Assembly: GCA_029934215.1 (NCBI GenBank)
Contig: JAOZMR010000016.1
Location: 1 to 19,762 of the forward strand
Direction of reading: 5' to 3'
Source of the DNA: Pontiellaceae bacterium
GTDB lineage: Bacteria > Verrucomicrobiota > Kiritimatiellia > Kiritimatiellales > Tichowtungiaceae
Length of the DNA stretch: 19,762 bases
Position numbers and translations under genes: made by a program. Positions within the stretch are counted from its first letter, which is position 1. The number at the start of each line of letters is the position of its first letter. Positions 7,284 through 13,229 of the stretch are shown piece by piece. Under the pieces are notes generated by a model that worked only from the letters and a program-made list of their open reading frames with translations, was not told the DNA's origin and ran no database searches.

Positions 7284-8525
7284 ATGCCAACTTTCAATTA
7301 TATAGCCCGCGAAAGCGGCGGTGCCCGCAAGGACGGAACGCTCGATGCCGCAGACAGAAGCGCCGCGATGCTTCGCTTACAACAGATGGGTTACACCCCT
7401 CTATCCATCAACCAAGCAGCTGCAAAAAAAAGTAGCGGCTCGGTGAAATCCAAAATCAAATTCAAGCTCTCCACGAACGCAAAAATCCGCATGAAACCAC
7501 GCGGAATGCTTCTATTCACACGAGAACTTGCTGACCTCCTATCCTCAGGAATGACGCTAGGTCGTGCGCTCCATACGCAAGCCAAGCGCGACTCCGACTC
7601 AGCAAACGCCACCATCATTCCGCGTCTGCGCGACGAAGTCGTTCAAGGCAGCTCCCTCTCCGATGCGCTCAGAATATACCCAGACTCCTTCCCAAAACTA
7701 TACGTCAGCATGGTACGTGCAGGGGAAGCCAGCGGAGCGCTTGCCGACGCACTACAAGGGCTCTGCAACCACTACGAACGAGTACAGGAGGCAAAAAGCA
7801 AAGTCGTCACCGCGCTGATCTACCCCGCAATCGTCCTAGGCGTTGGCGTTCTATCCGTCGTTGGCCTCATGATCTTCATCGTTCCAACATTCTCCACCAT
7901 CTTCGACGAACTGGGCGGAACCATGCCAATCCCCACACAGATTCTAATGGGAATCAGCAACGGGATGATTCAATACGGATGGATTATGCTACTCATCCTC
8001 GCCGGAGCAAGCATCGCCTTCAGCCGCTACATAAAAACGCCGGAAGGCACAAAATGGGCGGACGCTCGTCTTATAAAACTCCCGGTCATTTCAAAAATCT
8101 CCCGGGCCAACGCCTTCGCCCACTTTGCCCGCACCCTCGAAACACTCATTCGAAACGGCGTTCCAATCCTGAAAGCACTAACCATCTCCGAAGAAACCGT
8201 CGGAAACAGCGTGATCGCTGAAGAAATTGCATCCGCACGCAACCGCGTAACCGACGGATCAAGCATTGCAAAACCGCTAGCAGAAGGCGGCGTTTTCCCG
8301 GCGCTCCTAACCGACATGCTCGCCGTCGGCGAAGAAACTGGAGATCTCTCTGGTGCGCTCGCACAGATTGCCCGCCGCTACGACGAAGAACTCGACTTCA
8401 GCATCAAAATTTTAACGACCGTTTTGGAGCCGGTGTTGATTTTGGGCGTAGCGCTCATCATCGGTTTTGTCGCCATCAGCATGCTTATGGCGGTGTTTGA
8501 TCTAACCAGTGGGTTGGGCGTCTAG
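7284..8525 (+). CDS. gspF: Type II secretion system inner-membrane protein GspF
   Basis: GspF is the polytopic inner-membrane platform protein that contacts the ATPase and the pseudopilus. The 413-residue sequence starts with the typical PTFNYIARESGGARKDGTLDA and has two repeated T2SSF domains (about 72-195 and 275-400), each with GMTLGRAL/GVPILKAL-like starts. Three membrane segments are seen: two near the middle (IYPAIVLGVGVLSVVGLMIF and IMLLILAGASIAF) and one at the C-terminus (LILGVALIIGFVAISMLMAV). Length is normal. It is the first gene of the plus-strand cluster. The usual upstream gspE is missing: the opposite strand starts another gene 81 bp away. No strong Shine-Dalgarno is visible. 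Confidence 0.95.
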   Translation: MPTFNYIARESGGARKDGTLDAADRSAAMLRLQQMGYTPLSINQAAAKKSSGSVKSKIKFKLSTNAKIRMKPRGMLLFTRELADLLSSGMTLGRALHTQAKRDSDSANATIIPRLRDEVVQGSSLSDALRIYPDSFPKLYVSMVRAGEASGALADALQGLCNHYERVQEAKSKVVTALIYPAIVLGVGVLSVVGLMIFIVPTFSTIFDELGGTMPIPTQILMGISNGMIQYGWIMLLILAGASIAFSRYIKTPEGTKWADARLIKLPVISKISRANAFAHFARTLETLIRNGVPILKALTISEETVGNSVIAEEIASARNRVTDGSSIAKPLAEGGVFPALLTDMLAVGEETGDLSGALAQIARRYDEELDFSIKILTTVLEPVLILGVALIIGFVAISMLMAVFDLTSGLGV

Positions 8526-8579
8526 AGAGAAAGGGATGAATTTCGAATTATCGAACAAGGAATATTGAAGGGGAAATGA

Positions 8580-8639
8580 TTGACTTTTGGAAACAACGCG
8601 CTAGCATGTACCAAAAGTTGTACGCAACGAAAAAGAGGA
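8580..8639 (+). promoter_or_regulatory. Promoter, possible operator and RBS of the toxin-antitoxin pair
   Basis: TTGACT (8580-8585) is a near-consensus -35, with TAGCAT (8602-8607) 16 bp downstream as a weaker -10. Two GTAC half-sites (8608-8611 and 8620-8623), the latter within TTGTAC, flank the expected start of transcription, a position typical for autorepression by the antitoxin complex. GAGGA (8635-8639) is seven bases upstream of the ATG. The unit therefore appears to have its own promoter within the gsp cluster. Confidence 0.6.
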
Positions 8640-8646
8640 CTATTCT

Positions 8647-8907
8647 ATGACAGCACTCACAGCAACCGCCGCGAGAAAAGGCTTTTTCAATATCCTTCAT
8701 GATGCCAATAAGCAGCATGAGGTTTTTCACATCCGACACAGAAATGGAGATGCGGTTCTGATGTCCGAAAATGAATACGACGGTTTGATTGAAACCCTCG
8801 AATTGCTCTCCACCCCCGGGTTCAAAGAAGGGTTCGAAAAAGCACAATCAGAAATCAAAGAGGGGGATCTATTTACATTCGAGGATGTTTTTGGAGAAAA
8901 GCAGTGA
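8647..8907 (+). CDS. Phd/YefM-family antitoxin
   Basis: An 86-residue protein with the layout of Phd/YefM antitoxins: an N-terminal DNA-binding part (TALTATAARKGFFNILHDANK, then HIRHRNGDAVLMSENEYDGL, where AVLMSExEYxxLxET is the family hallmark) and an acidic C-terminal tail that would wrap the toxin. Such proteins neutralise a RelE/YoeB-type toxin and repress their own promoter. A good RBS lies seven bases upstream. Its stop overlaps the toxin start in GTGA (8904-8907). The pair sits between gspF and gspG, where it has no known secretion role, so it is probably a later insertion. Confidence 0.9.
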   Translation: MTALTATAARKGFFNILHDANKQHEVFHIRHRNGDAVLMSENEYDGLIETLELLSTPGFKEGFEKAQSEIKEGDLFTFEDVFGEKQ

Positions 8908-9158
8908 CCTACTCGATCCTTTTTACACGTAAAGCGAAAAAAGACATCAAAAAACTCACACCCAAACTTCGAATCAAACTGAAAGAAATTTTAAAAAACA
9001 AAATTGCGACTCAACCGCACTCCGGCAAACCCCTTGTCGGAAGCCTGAAAAATTGCTACTCCGTCCGCCTCACCTATCAGGATCGCATCGTTTACTCCGT
9101 TCAAGATGACAAACTGATCGTGGTCGTGATTCGAGCAAAAACTCATTACGGGGAGTGA
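8904..9158 (+). CDS. RelE/ParE-superfamily toxin (YoeB/RelE-like mRNA interferase)
   Basis: An 84-residue basic protein: YSILFTRKAKKDIKKLTPKL at the start and PLVGSLKNCYSVRLTYQDR, IVYSVQDD, VVVIRAKTHYGE in the second half. This beta-rich C-terminal part with conserved R and H/Y residues is the RelE fold, which cleaves mRNA in the ribosomal A site (RelE/YoeB) or, in ParE, targets gyrase. The activity cannot be decided by reading. It starts with GTG overlapping the antitoxin stop, so the two are coupled. No frameshift or truncation is seen, so it looks functional. Confidence 0.9.
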   Translation: MTYSILFTRKAKKDIKKLTPKLRIKLKEILKNKIATQPHSGKPLVGSLKNCYSVRLTYQDRIVYSVQDDKLIVVVIRAKTHYGE

Positions 9159-9203
9159 GTGAGAAAAATGAAATTTAAAACTATAAACTTGAAAGGAAAC
9201 AAC

Positions 9204-9614
9204 ATGAAAAATCGGAAACTCAAAATCAGCAATCGGAAATCAGCAATCGGCAATGCCAACGCCTTCACCCTGATTGAAATCATGCTAGTGATCGTAATCA
9301 TCGGCATCATCGTAGGAATCGCCGCGCCGAAAATCGGAGGCAAACTAGGCAAAGCCCAAAATGTCGCCGCACGCGCCAGCCTTAAAAGCATCGAAACCGC
9401 CATCGGCAGCTACGAAATGGACAATCTGAAACTCCCCGACAGCTTAGAAGACCTCACCAAAACACAAAACGGGAACGGACCCTACCTCAAACCCAGCGAA
9501 CTAACGGATCCCTGGAGCCAGAAATTCCAATACAACAAAGGCGGATCTCAAGGCATCGGCTTCGACCTATCCACCACCTCCCCCGACGGCGACAGCTTCA
9601 ACAACTGGGACTAA
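9204..9614 (+). CDS. gspG: Type II secretion major pseudopilin GspG
   Basis: The main subunit of the periplasmic pseudopilus. After a leader, FTLIEIMLVIVIIGIIVGIAAP is the class III prepilin segment with the needed Glu at +5. The C-terminal SPDGDSFNNWD matches the calcium-binding loop of GspG. I chose the ATG at 9204 because AAAGGA lies about six bases upstream; a GTG at 9159 would add 15 residues and has no RBS. The mature part (about 115 aa) is of normal size. Two oddities are seen. The residue before the cleavage site is Ala (NANA/FTLIE) rather than the almost invariant Gly. And the leader (residues 3-19) is encoded by a seven-unit heptamer array. Confidence 0.93.
   Translation: MKNRKLKISNRKSAIGNANAFTLIEIMLVIVIIGIIVGIAAPKIGGKLGKAQNVAARASLKSIETAIGSYEMDNLKLPDSLEDLTKTQNGNGPYLKPSELTDPWSQKFQYNKGGSQGIGFDLSTTSPDGDSFNNWD
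9210..9258 (+). repeat. Heptamer array in the gspG leader
   Basis: Seven units: AATCGGA, AACTCAA, AATCAGC, AATCGGA, AATCAGC, AATCGGC and AATGCCA. In this frame they encode the basic leader peptide up to the Ala-Asn-Ala before the cleavage site. Confidence 0.8.
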
Positions 9615-9618
9615 CGGC

Positions 9619-9697
9619 ATTGCCGATTTATGATTGCCGATTGCCGATTTGGGGAAGAAGAAACTCTTTAGTTCCCAATCGGAAATCGGAAATGCCC
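9619..9697. repeat. Two-armed heptamer element between gspG and gspH
   Basis: Left arm ATTGCCG, ATTTATG, ATTGCCG, ATTGCCG, ATTTGGG (9619-9653) and right arm AATCGGA, AATCGGA, AATGCCC (9677-9697) are reverse complements in sense, so the RNA could fold into a hairpin. The same left arm (ATTTATG then ATTGCCG units) occurs at the gspJ start. Confidence 0.75.
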
Positions 9698-9717
9698 TAA
9701 CTGCTACCTAAATAGAG

Positions 9718-10197
9718 ATGAAAAAGTCCCAAACAATCGGCAATCGGCAATCGGCAATTGGCAATGCCCCCGGCTTCACCCTCATCGAAATCATGTTGGT
9801 AGTCGTGATCATTTTGATCGCCACCGCGATCGCCACCCCGGCGTTTCGCGGAACCTTTAAATCCACTCAAATGACCGACGCCGTGCGCTCCACCGTCCGC
9901 ATGGCTCGCTTCGCGCGTAGTCTATCCATTCTGAAACAGGCTGACTGCACGCTGACCTTTAAAGAAAACCAGATGACACTACTCTGCTCAGACCCCAGCG
10001 AGCCAAAGACTGTACGACGCTTCTCCGCCGACATCAAAATCAGCGATTTCGAAAGCCCCTCCGCCGAAGAGCAAATCATCCACTTCTACTCAAACGGAAT
10101 GAACGACGGTTTCGAGCTCACGCTCTCCGACGACAAAGACCGCCGTCGAACCATCGAATGCCACCCCATCAGCGGAAAGGTAACAGTAGATGAATAG
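9718..10197 (+). CDS. gspH: Type II secretion minor pseudopilin GspH
   Basis: A minor pseudopilin predicted to join the pseudopilus. The leader ends in NAPG, followed by FTLIEIMLVVVIILIATAIATP, with canonical Gly(-1)/Phe(+1)/Glu(+5). The remainder (FRGTFKSTQMTDAVRSTVRMARFARSLSI ... in part) has the GspH/FimT layout, in which the residues after the helix form a beta sandwich. 159 aa is typical. The leader (about residues 5-17) is read from a five-unit heptamer array. The start lies 103 bp after gspG and the stop overlaps the gspI start by 8 bp. No strong RBS is visible. Confidence 0.9.
   Translation: MKKSQTIGNRQSAIGNAPGFTLIEIMLVVVIILIATAIATPAFRGTFKSTQMTDAVRSTVRMARFARSLSILKQADCTLTFKENQMTLLCSDPSEPKTVRRFSADIKISDFESPSAEEQIIHFYSNGMNDGFELTLSDDKDRRRTIECHPISGKVTVDE
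9735..9769 (+). repeat. Heptamer array in the gspH leader
   Basis: Units AATCGGC three times, then AATTGGC and AATGCCC. Read in frame as IGNRQSAIGNAP, ending at the Gly before the cleavage site. Confidence 0.8.
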
Positions 10198-10657
10198 CAT
10201 TTTAGATTTCAGATTTCCGATTGCCGATTGGGGAAAGGGGAAATTCTTCAATTCCAAATCGGCAATCGGCAATCGACAATCGGCAATGGGGTTAACCCTC
10301 ATCGAAGTCATGCTTGCGATCGTTATTTTGGGAATTGGTTCCGGCACACTAATGCTAGCGACCGCGCGTTGCTTAGCGGTGGTCACAAAAGCACGCCACT
10401 ACAGCACCGCCCAACGGCTCATTCAACAAGTTGGCGCCGAAAATCCGCTCTCCCGGGGGGAACTCCGCGACGAAACAACATCGGGCGACTTTGACGATGG
10501 CTACAGCTGGGAGCGCGAAGTTACAGAATCAGAAGACGAAAACCGCGAAGGTCTTTACACCGTCCGAATTCGCGTAAGCTGGTCGCAGCGAGGCAAAGAA
10601 CGCTACGAAGAAATCGTCACCTGGCACTACATCGAGCCGGAAGAAAGGGATTTATGA
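10190..10657 (+). CDS. gspI: Type II secretion minor pseudopilin GspI
   Basis: A minor pseudopilin; in known systems GspI starts the I-J-K tip complex. The processing site is SAMG/LTLIEVMLAIVILGIG with Glu(+5). The leader before it is unusually long (about 32 residues) because almost all of it is read from a two-armed heptamer element (10199-10292); no later in-frame start gives a useful leader. The mature part (about 120 aa, with YSTAQRLIQQ and a C-terminal YTVRIRVSWSQRGKERYEEI) fits the GspI family. It overlaps gspH by 8 bp and gspJ by 4 bp (ATGA), suggesting coupled translation. Confidence 0.9.
   Translation: MNSILDFRFPIADWGKGKFFNSKSAIGNRQSAMGLTLIEVMLAIVILGIGSGTLMLATARCLAVVTKARHYSTAQRLIQQVGAENPLSRGELRDETTSGDFDDGYSWEREVTESEDENREGLYTVRIRVSWSQRGKERYEEIVTWHYIEPEERDL
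10199..10292. repeat. Two-armed heptamer element in the gspI leader
   Basis: Left arm ATTTTAG, ATTTCAG, ATTTCCG, ATTGCCG, ATTGGGG (10199-10233). Right arm AATTCCA, AATCGGC, AATCGGC, AATCGAC, AATCGGC, AATGGGG (10251-10292). The arms are complementary and both are translated as part of GspI. Confidence 0.8.
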
Positions 10658-10739
10658 TTGCCGATTGCCGATTACCGATTACTAAACACAAACCATTTCG
10701 TTCCGTCGCCCAATCGGAAATCGGAAATCGGAAATCGTC
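10650..10739. repeat. Two-armed heptamer element covering the gspI/gspJ junction
   Basis: Left arm ATTTATG, ATTGCCG, ATTGCCG, ATTACCG, ATTACTA (10650-10684). Right arm AATCGGA three times, then AATCGTC (10712-10739). The ATG of gspJ and the TGA of gspI both lie inside the left arm. Confidence 0.8.
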
Positions 10740-11394
10740 AAAGGCCTTCACCCTCCTCGAAATTCTCATTTCCATGGTGATTCTATCCATCGCGCTCACG
10801 CTCGCTTGGCAAACCTTTTCCGCAGCAACACGCGCATGGACAGGAAGCCGGAAACTCATGGACAAAATGCACCACGGCGACTTTATACTCACGCAACTTT
10901 CATCCGCGCTACGCTCAATGGCCTTCTTCGAAGAAACCGCCGAACACTACGGATTTCGCATTGAGAACAACACCATAGGTCACGGAGAACACTCCATCAG
11001 CTGGGTAACCGCGAGCGACGCATTTATACCACGCGGCGAAACATTCAACCACGGACTCCACCGCATCGAAATTGGCGGCGGAACCGACGACGATGGAGAA
11101 GAAGGTCTAGTTGTCACCGTCTGGTCGCACCTAATCGACGACGAAGACGCAGAGAAAAAGAGCTGGTTCATCACCGAAAACATCAAAGGTCTAAGTTGCC
11201 AAATCTACGACACCGACAAAGACGAAGAAAAATGGAAAGACGACTGGGAACACAGCAACGCCATACCAGGGCTCGTCGAGATCACGCTCTACGCCGAACC
11301 CATCCAAGAAAACGACGACCCCGTAGAATTTCGTCAGCTCATAGAAATCCCGCTCGGTCCACCCGTCACCAACGACATATCGGAAGCAAATTAG
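10654..11394 (+). CDS. gspJ: Type II secretion minor pseudopilin GspJ
   Basis: A minor pseudopilin of the I-J-K tip complex. The processing site reads KSSKA/FTLLEILISMVILSIALTLAW: Glu(+5) is present but position -1 is Ala instead of Gly. The mature protein (about 215 aa) has the GspJ size and elements such as MDKMHHGDFILTQLSSALRS and LVEITLYAEP near the C-terminus. The start ATG, the ATGA overlap with gspI and most of the 28-30-residue leader all come from a heptamer repeat element. The end of the gene is followed by a repeat-filled gap (11395-11606) before the next frame. Confidence 0.9.
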   Translation: MIADCRLPITKHKPFRSVAQSEIGNRKSSKAFTLLEILISMVILSIALTLAWQTFSAATRAWTGSRKLMDKMHHGDFILTQLSSALRSMAFFEETAEHYGFRIENNTIGHGEHSISWVTASDAFIPRGETFNHGLHRIEIGGGTDDDGEEGLVVTVWSHLIDDEDAEKKSWFITENIKGLSCQIYDTDKDEEKWKDDWEHSNAIPGLVEITLYAEPIQENDDPVEFRQLIEIPLGPPVTNDISEAN

Positions 11395-11433
11395 GAAGAG
11401 AGGGAAACTGGATGACAGGAGCAAAGGAGAACC

Positions 11434-11517
11434 CATATTCGATATTTGATATTCGGTATTTGATATTTGGTATTTGGTATTTGATATTTGATATTCGATA
11501 TTTGGTGTTTGATATTC
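11434..11517. repeat. Twelve-unit GATATTY heptamer array
   Basis: Twelve consecutive 7-bp units of the form GATATTT, GATATTC or GGTATTT (first unit CATATTC, eleventh GGTGTTT), 84 bp without a gap. A shorter copy of the family lies at 19597-19618. Confidence 0.9.
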
Positions 11518-11533
11518 TCTCTCCCTCTTCAAA

Positions 11534-11573
11534 TCCCCCTCCTGGGAGGGGTGTCCGCAGGGCGGGGTGGGTT
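11534..11573 (-). repeat. GC-rich REP-like module, left inverted copy
   Basis: A 40-bp sequence whose reverse complement matches 36 of 40 bases of the module at 11955-11994. It contains GCCC-like and CCCTCC/GGGAGG self-complementary parts, and a palindrome follows. With the right copies it brackets the DUF559 frame in inverted orientation. Confidence 0.8.
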
Positions 11574-11606
11574 CTTCCAATGGTTTGAACTAAACCCAAT
11601 TAAAAA

Positions 11607-13145
11607 ATGAACATCCTAAACTATAATTCAAACCTAAAACCGTTCGCAAAAAAACTGCGATCACACATGACTTTAGCCGAAGTTCTCCTCTGGAAGAAAC
11701 TCAATCGAAAACAGCTCGGCGTGCGGTTCAATCGACAAAAACCCATTTCAAAATGGATCGTCGATTTCTACTGCAAAAAACTGCACCTCGTCATAGAAGT
11801 GGATGGAAATAGTCACAACTTGAAAAAAGAAGAGGATGACGAACGACAACGGAAGCTGGAATCTCTTGGAATTCGCTTTTTACGTTTCTGGGATTGTGAG
11901 GTTAAAGAAGAGATGGGGTCTGTGATTGAACGTATTGAAAGCTGGATCAGGGAGAACCCACCCCGCCCTGCGGGCACCCCTCCCAAGGAGGGGACTCCAA
12001 GCGTTGGAGAACCCACCCCGCCCTGCGGGCACCCCTCCCAGGAGGGGATTCCGAACGTTGGAAAACCCACCCCGCCCTGCGGGCACCCCTCCCAGGAGGG
12101 GATTCCAAACGTTGGATTTGAAATCTATCCTTCTGCAGTTCCTTGTTCGTTATTCAATAGTCAATATTCCAAAAAACGCGGCTCTGCTCTTATCGTGGTG
12201 ATGTGGGTGCTGTTGATTATCTCCCTAATCGTCAGTACTTTTGCGTTCGAAATGCAGTTGGAGTCGCGCCTAATCTCCGCCCAGCGTAAGCGCTTTAAGG
12301 CGGATCAGTTGGCGCTGGCCGGCGTGGAGCTCGCTAAAGCGATGCTCGCTTTTGAGGAGGATCCGCTCGAAGGCGATGATGTCGTTTATGACGATCCTTT
12401 TCTCAGCGAAGCTTCGAAAATCGCTGACGGAGTTCCTGTTCTTTTCTCCGAGAAGTTCGGTGATGGAGAAATAACCCTGCGTATAGACTACGAAAAGGGG
12501 CGGCAAAATATCAACACAATGAGCACGGAAGAGTGGCACGAGCTTTTTGATCAAACAGGCGTTCCTAATGTCGACTGGGATAGCCTTTGCGGATGCCTCG
12601 TCGACTGGATCGATCCTGGCGATACTCATCAGCTTAACGGCGCAGAAAAGGATGATCCGTTTTACCGCGAGCGGGGGTATGAACCCAAAAATGATACGGT
12701 CGATACGGTCGATGAACTTCTTCTCATCAAGGGTTGGACGCAGGAGATTCTCTACGGAAATCTAGCCGATGAAGATGCAGAAACGCCAATGAGCGGGCTT
12801 GCCAAACACCTTACAACATGGGGCGACGGTAAAATCAATCCAAATAGCGCAAGTCGAATGGTGCTCAATAGTCTAAACATTCCAGAAGAACTGGTGGACG
12901 CCATTATTGAGGCCCGCCTCGGATTAGACGGGGAGGACGGAACCGAGGACGATGGCATCACGAAAGAGGATTTTGTAGCGCTCGGGCTCAGCGACAAGGT
13001 CTTCACGCTAACGCCTGAGTGCATCATTATCATCAGTGAAGGATCGGTCGGCGGACTCGTTAGCACAATATCTTCTGTTTTTAAACTAGTCAAAAAGGAG
13101 TATGTTCCTCTATTCTGGCTGGAAGGAGAAGAAGAAAGGTTTTAG
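11607..13145 (+). CDS. gspK: DUF559 endonuclease-like domain fused in frame to GspK
   Basis: One uninterrupted frame of 512 codons. Residues 1-118 are a complete DUF559 (Vsr-like, PD-(D/E)xK fold) domain: MTLAEVLLWKKL, GVRFNRQKPI, IVDFYCKKLHLVIEVDGNSH and RFLRFWDCEV, with the expected catalytic Asp in IEVDG. Residues 119-170 are proline-rich and come from three 54-55-bp repeats. From about 185 the protein is GspK: KKRG/SALIVVMWVLLIISLIVSTFAF is the prepilin-type segment (GspK lacks Glu+5 by nature), followed by the T2SK motifs DWIDPGD (333-339), GAEKDD (345-350) and DELLLIKGW. The GspK part alone (about 328 aa) has the usual length. There is no in-frame ATG, GTG or TTG between about residue 106 and the GspK segment, so GspK as read has only an N-terminal extension of about 192 residues as leader. 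The frame could also hide a sequencing or assembly frameshift in the repeats. Confidence 0.85.
   Translation: MNILNYNSNLKPFAKKLRSHMTLAEVLLWKKLNRKQLGVRFNRQKPISKWIVDFYCKKLHLVIEVDGNSHNLKKEEDDERQRKLESLGIRFLRFWDCEVKEEMGSVIERIESWIRENPPRPAGTPPKEGTPSVGEPTPPCGHPSQEGIPNVGKPTPPCGHPSQEGIPNVGFEIYPSAVPCSLFNSQYSKKRGSALIVVMWVLLIISLIVSTFAFEMQLESRLISAQRKRFKADQLALAGVELAKAMLAFEEDPLEGDDVVYDDPFLSEASKIADGVPVLFSEKFGDGEITLRIDYEKGRQNINTMSTEEWHELFDQTGVPNVDWDSLCGCLVDWIDPGDTHQLNGAEKDDPFYRERGYEPKNDTVDTVDELLLIKGWTQEILYGNLADEDAETPMSGLAKHLTTWGDGKINPNSASRMVLNSLNIPEELVDAIIEARLGLDGEDGTEDDGITKEDFVALGLSDKVFTLTPECIIIISEGSVGGLVSTISSVFKLVKKEYVPLFWLEGEEERF
11955..12117 (+). repeat. Three tandem 54-55-bp units of GC-rich module plus palindrome
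   Basis: Units 11955-12009 (55 bp), 12010-12063 (54) and 12064-12117 (54). Each holds GCCCTGCGGGC, a CCCCTCC/GGAGGGG stem and the TTCCAANNNTTGGAA-type palindrome. In unit 1 the palindrome is CTCCAAGCGTTGGAG, where both ends changed together and symmetry is kept. All are translated: unit 1 as PPRPAGTPPKEG in one frame, units 2 and 3 as PTPPCGHPSQEGIPNVG after the one-base length difference. Confidence 0.9.
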
Positions 13146-13229
13146 GCTTGAGGCTTAAGACCTGAACTCTGAAAATATATCCATCTTAAATTAAGCACCT
13201 AAAACTTAAAAATCCACTTCAGAAACCAC
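13146..13229. other. Gap between gspK and gspL
   Basis: 84 bp without a gene, beginning with GGCTTGAGGCTTAAGACCTG, which looks like a degenerate 7-bp repeat, and continuing AT-rich. No Shine-Dalgarno for gspL was recognised. Confidence 0.35.

Larger units (their letters stand above)
11395..11606. other. Repeat-filled gap between gspJ and the DUF559-gspK frame
   Basis: It contains the 12-unit GATATTY array (11434-11517), an inverted copy of the GC-rich module (11534-11573) and a palindrome copy with one mismatch (11575-11589). No gene is present; frames crossing it only translate the repeats. No clear terminator or promoter was recognised. Confidence 0.6.

Noticed and set aside
11434..12117. 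CRISPR array
   Set aside because: Units are contiguous 7-bp or 54-bp repeats with no unique spacers of constant length, and there are no cas genes.
11926..12201. Plus-strand frame of 91 codons within the DUF559-gspK linker
   Set aside because: A shifted-frame reading of the three 54-bp repeats and the GspK start; no family signal.
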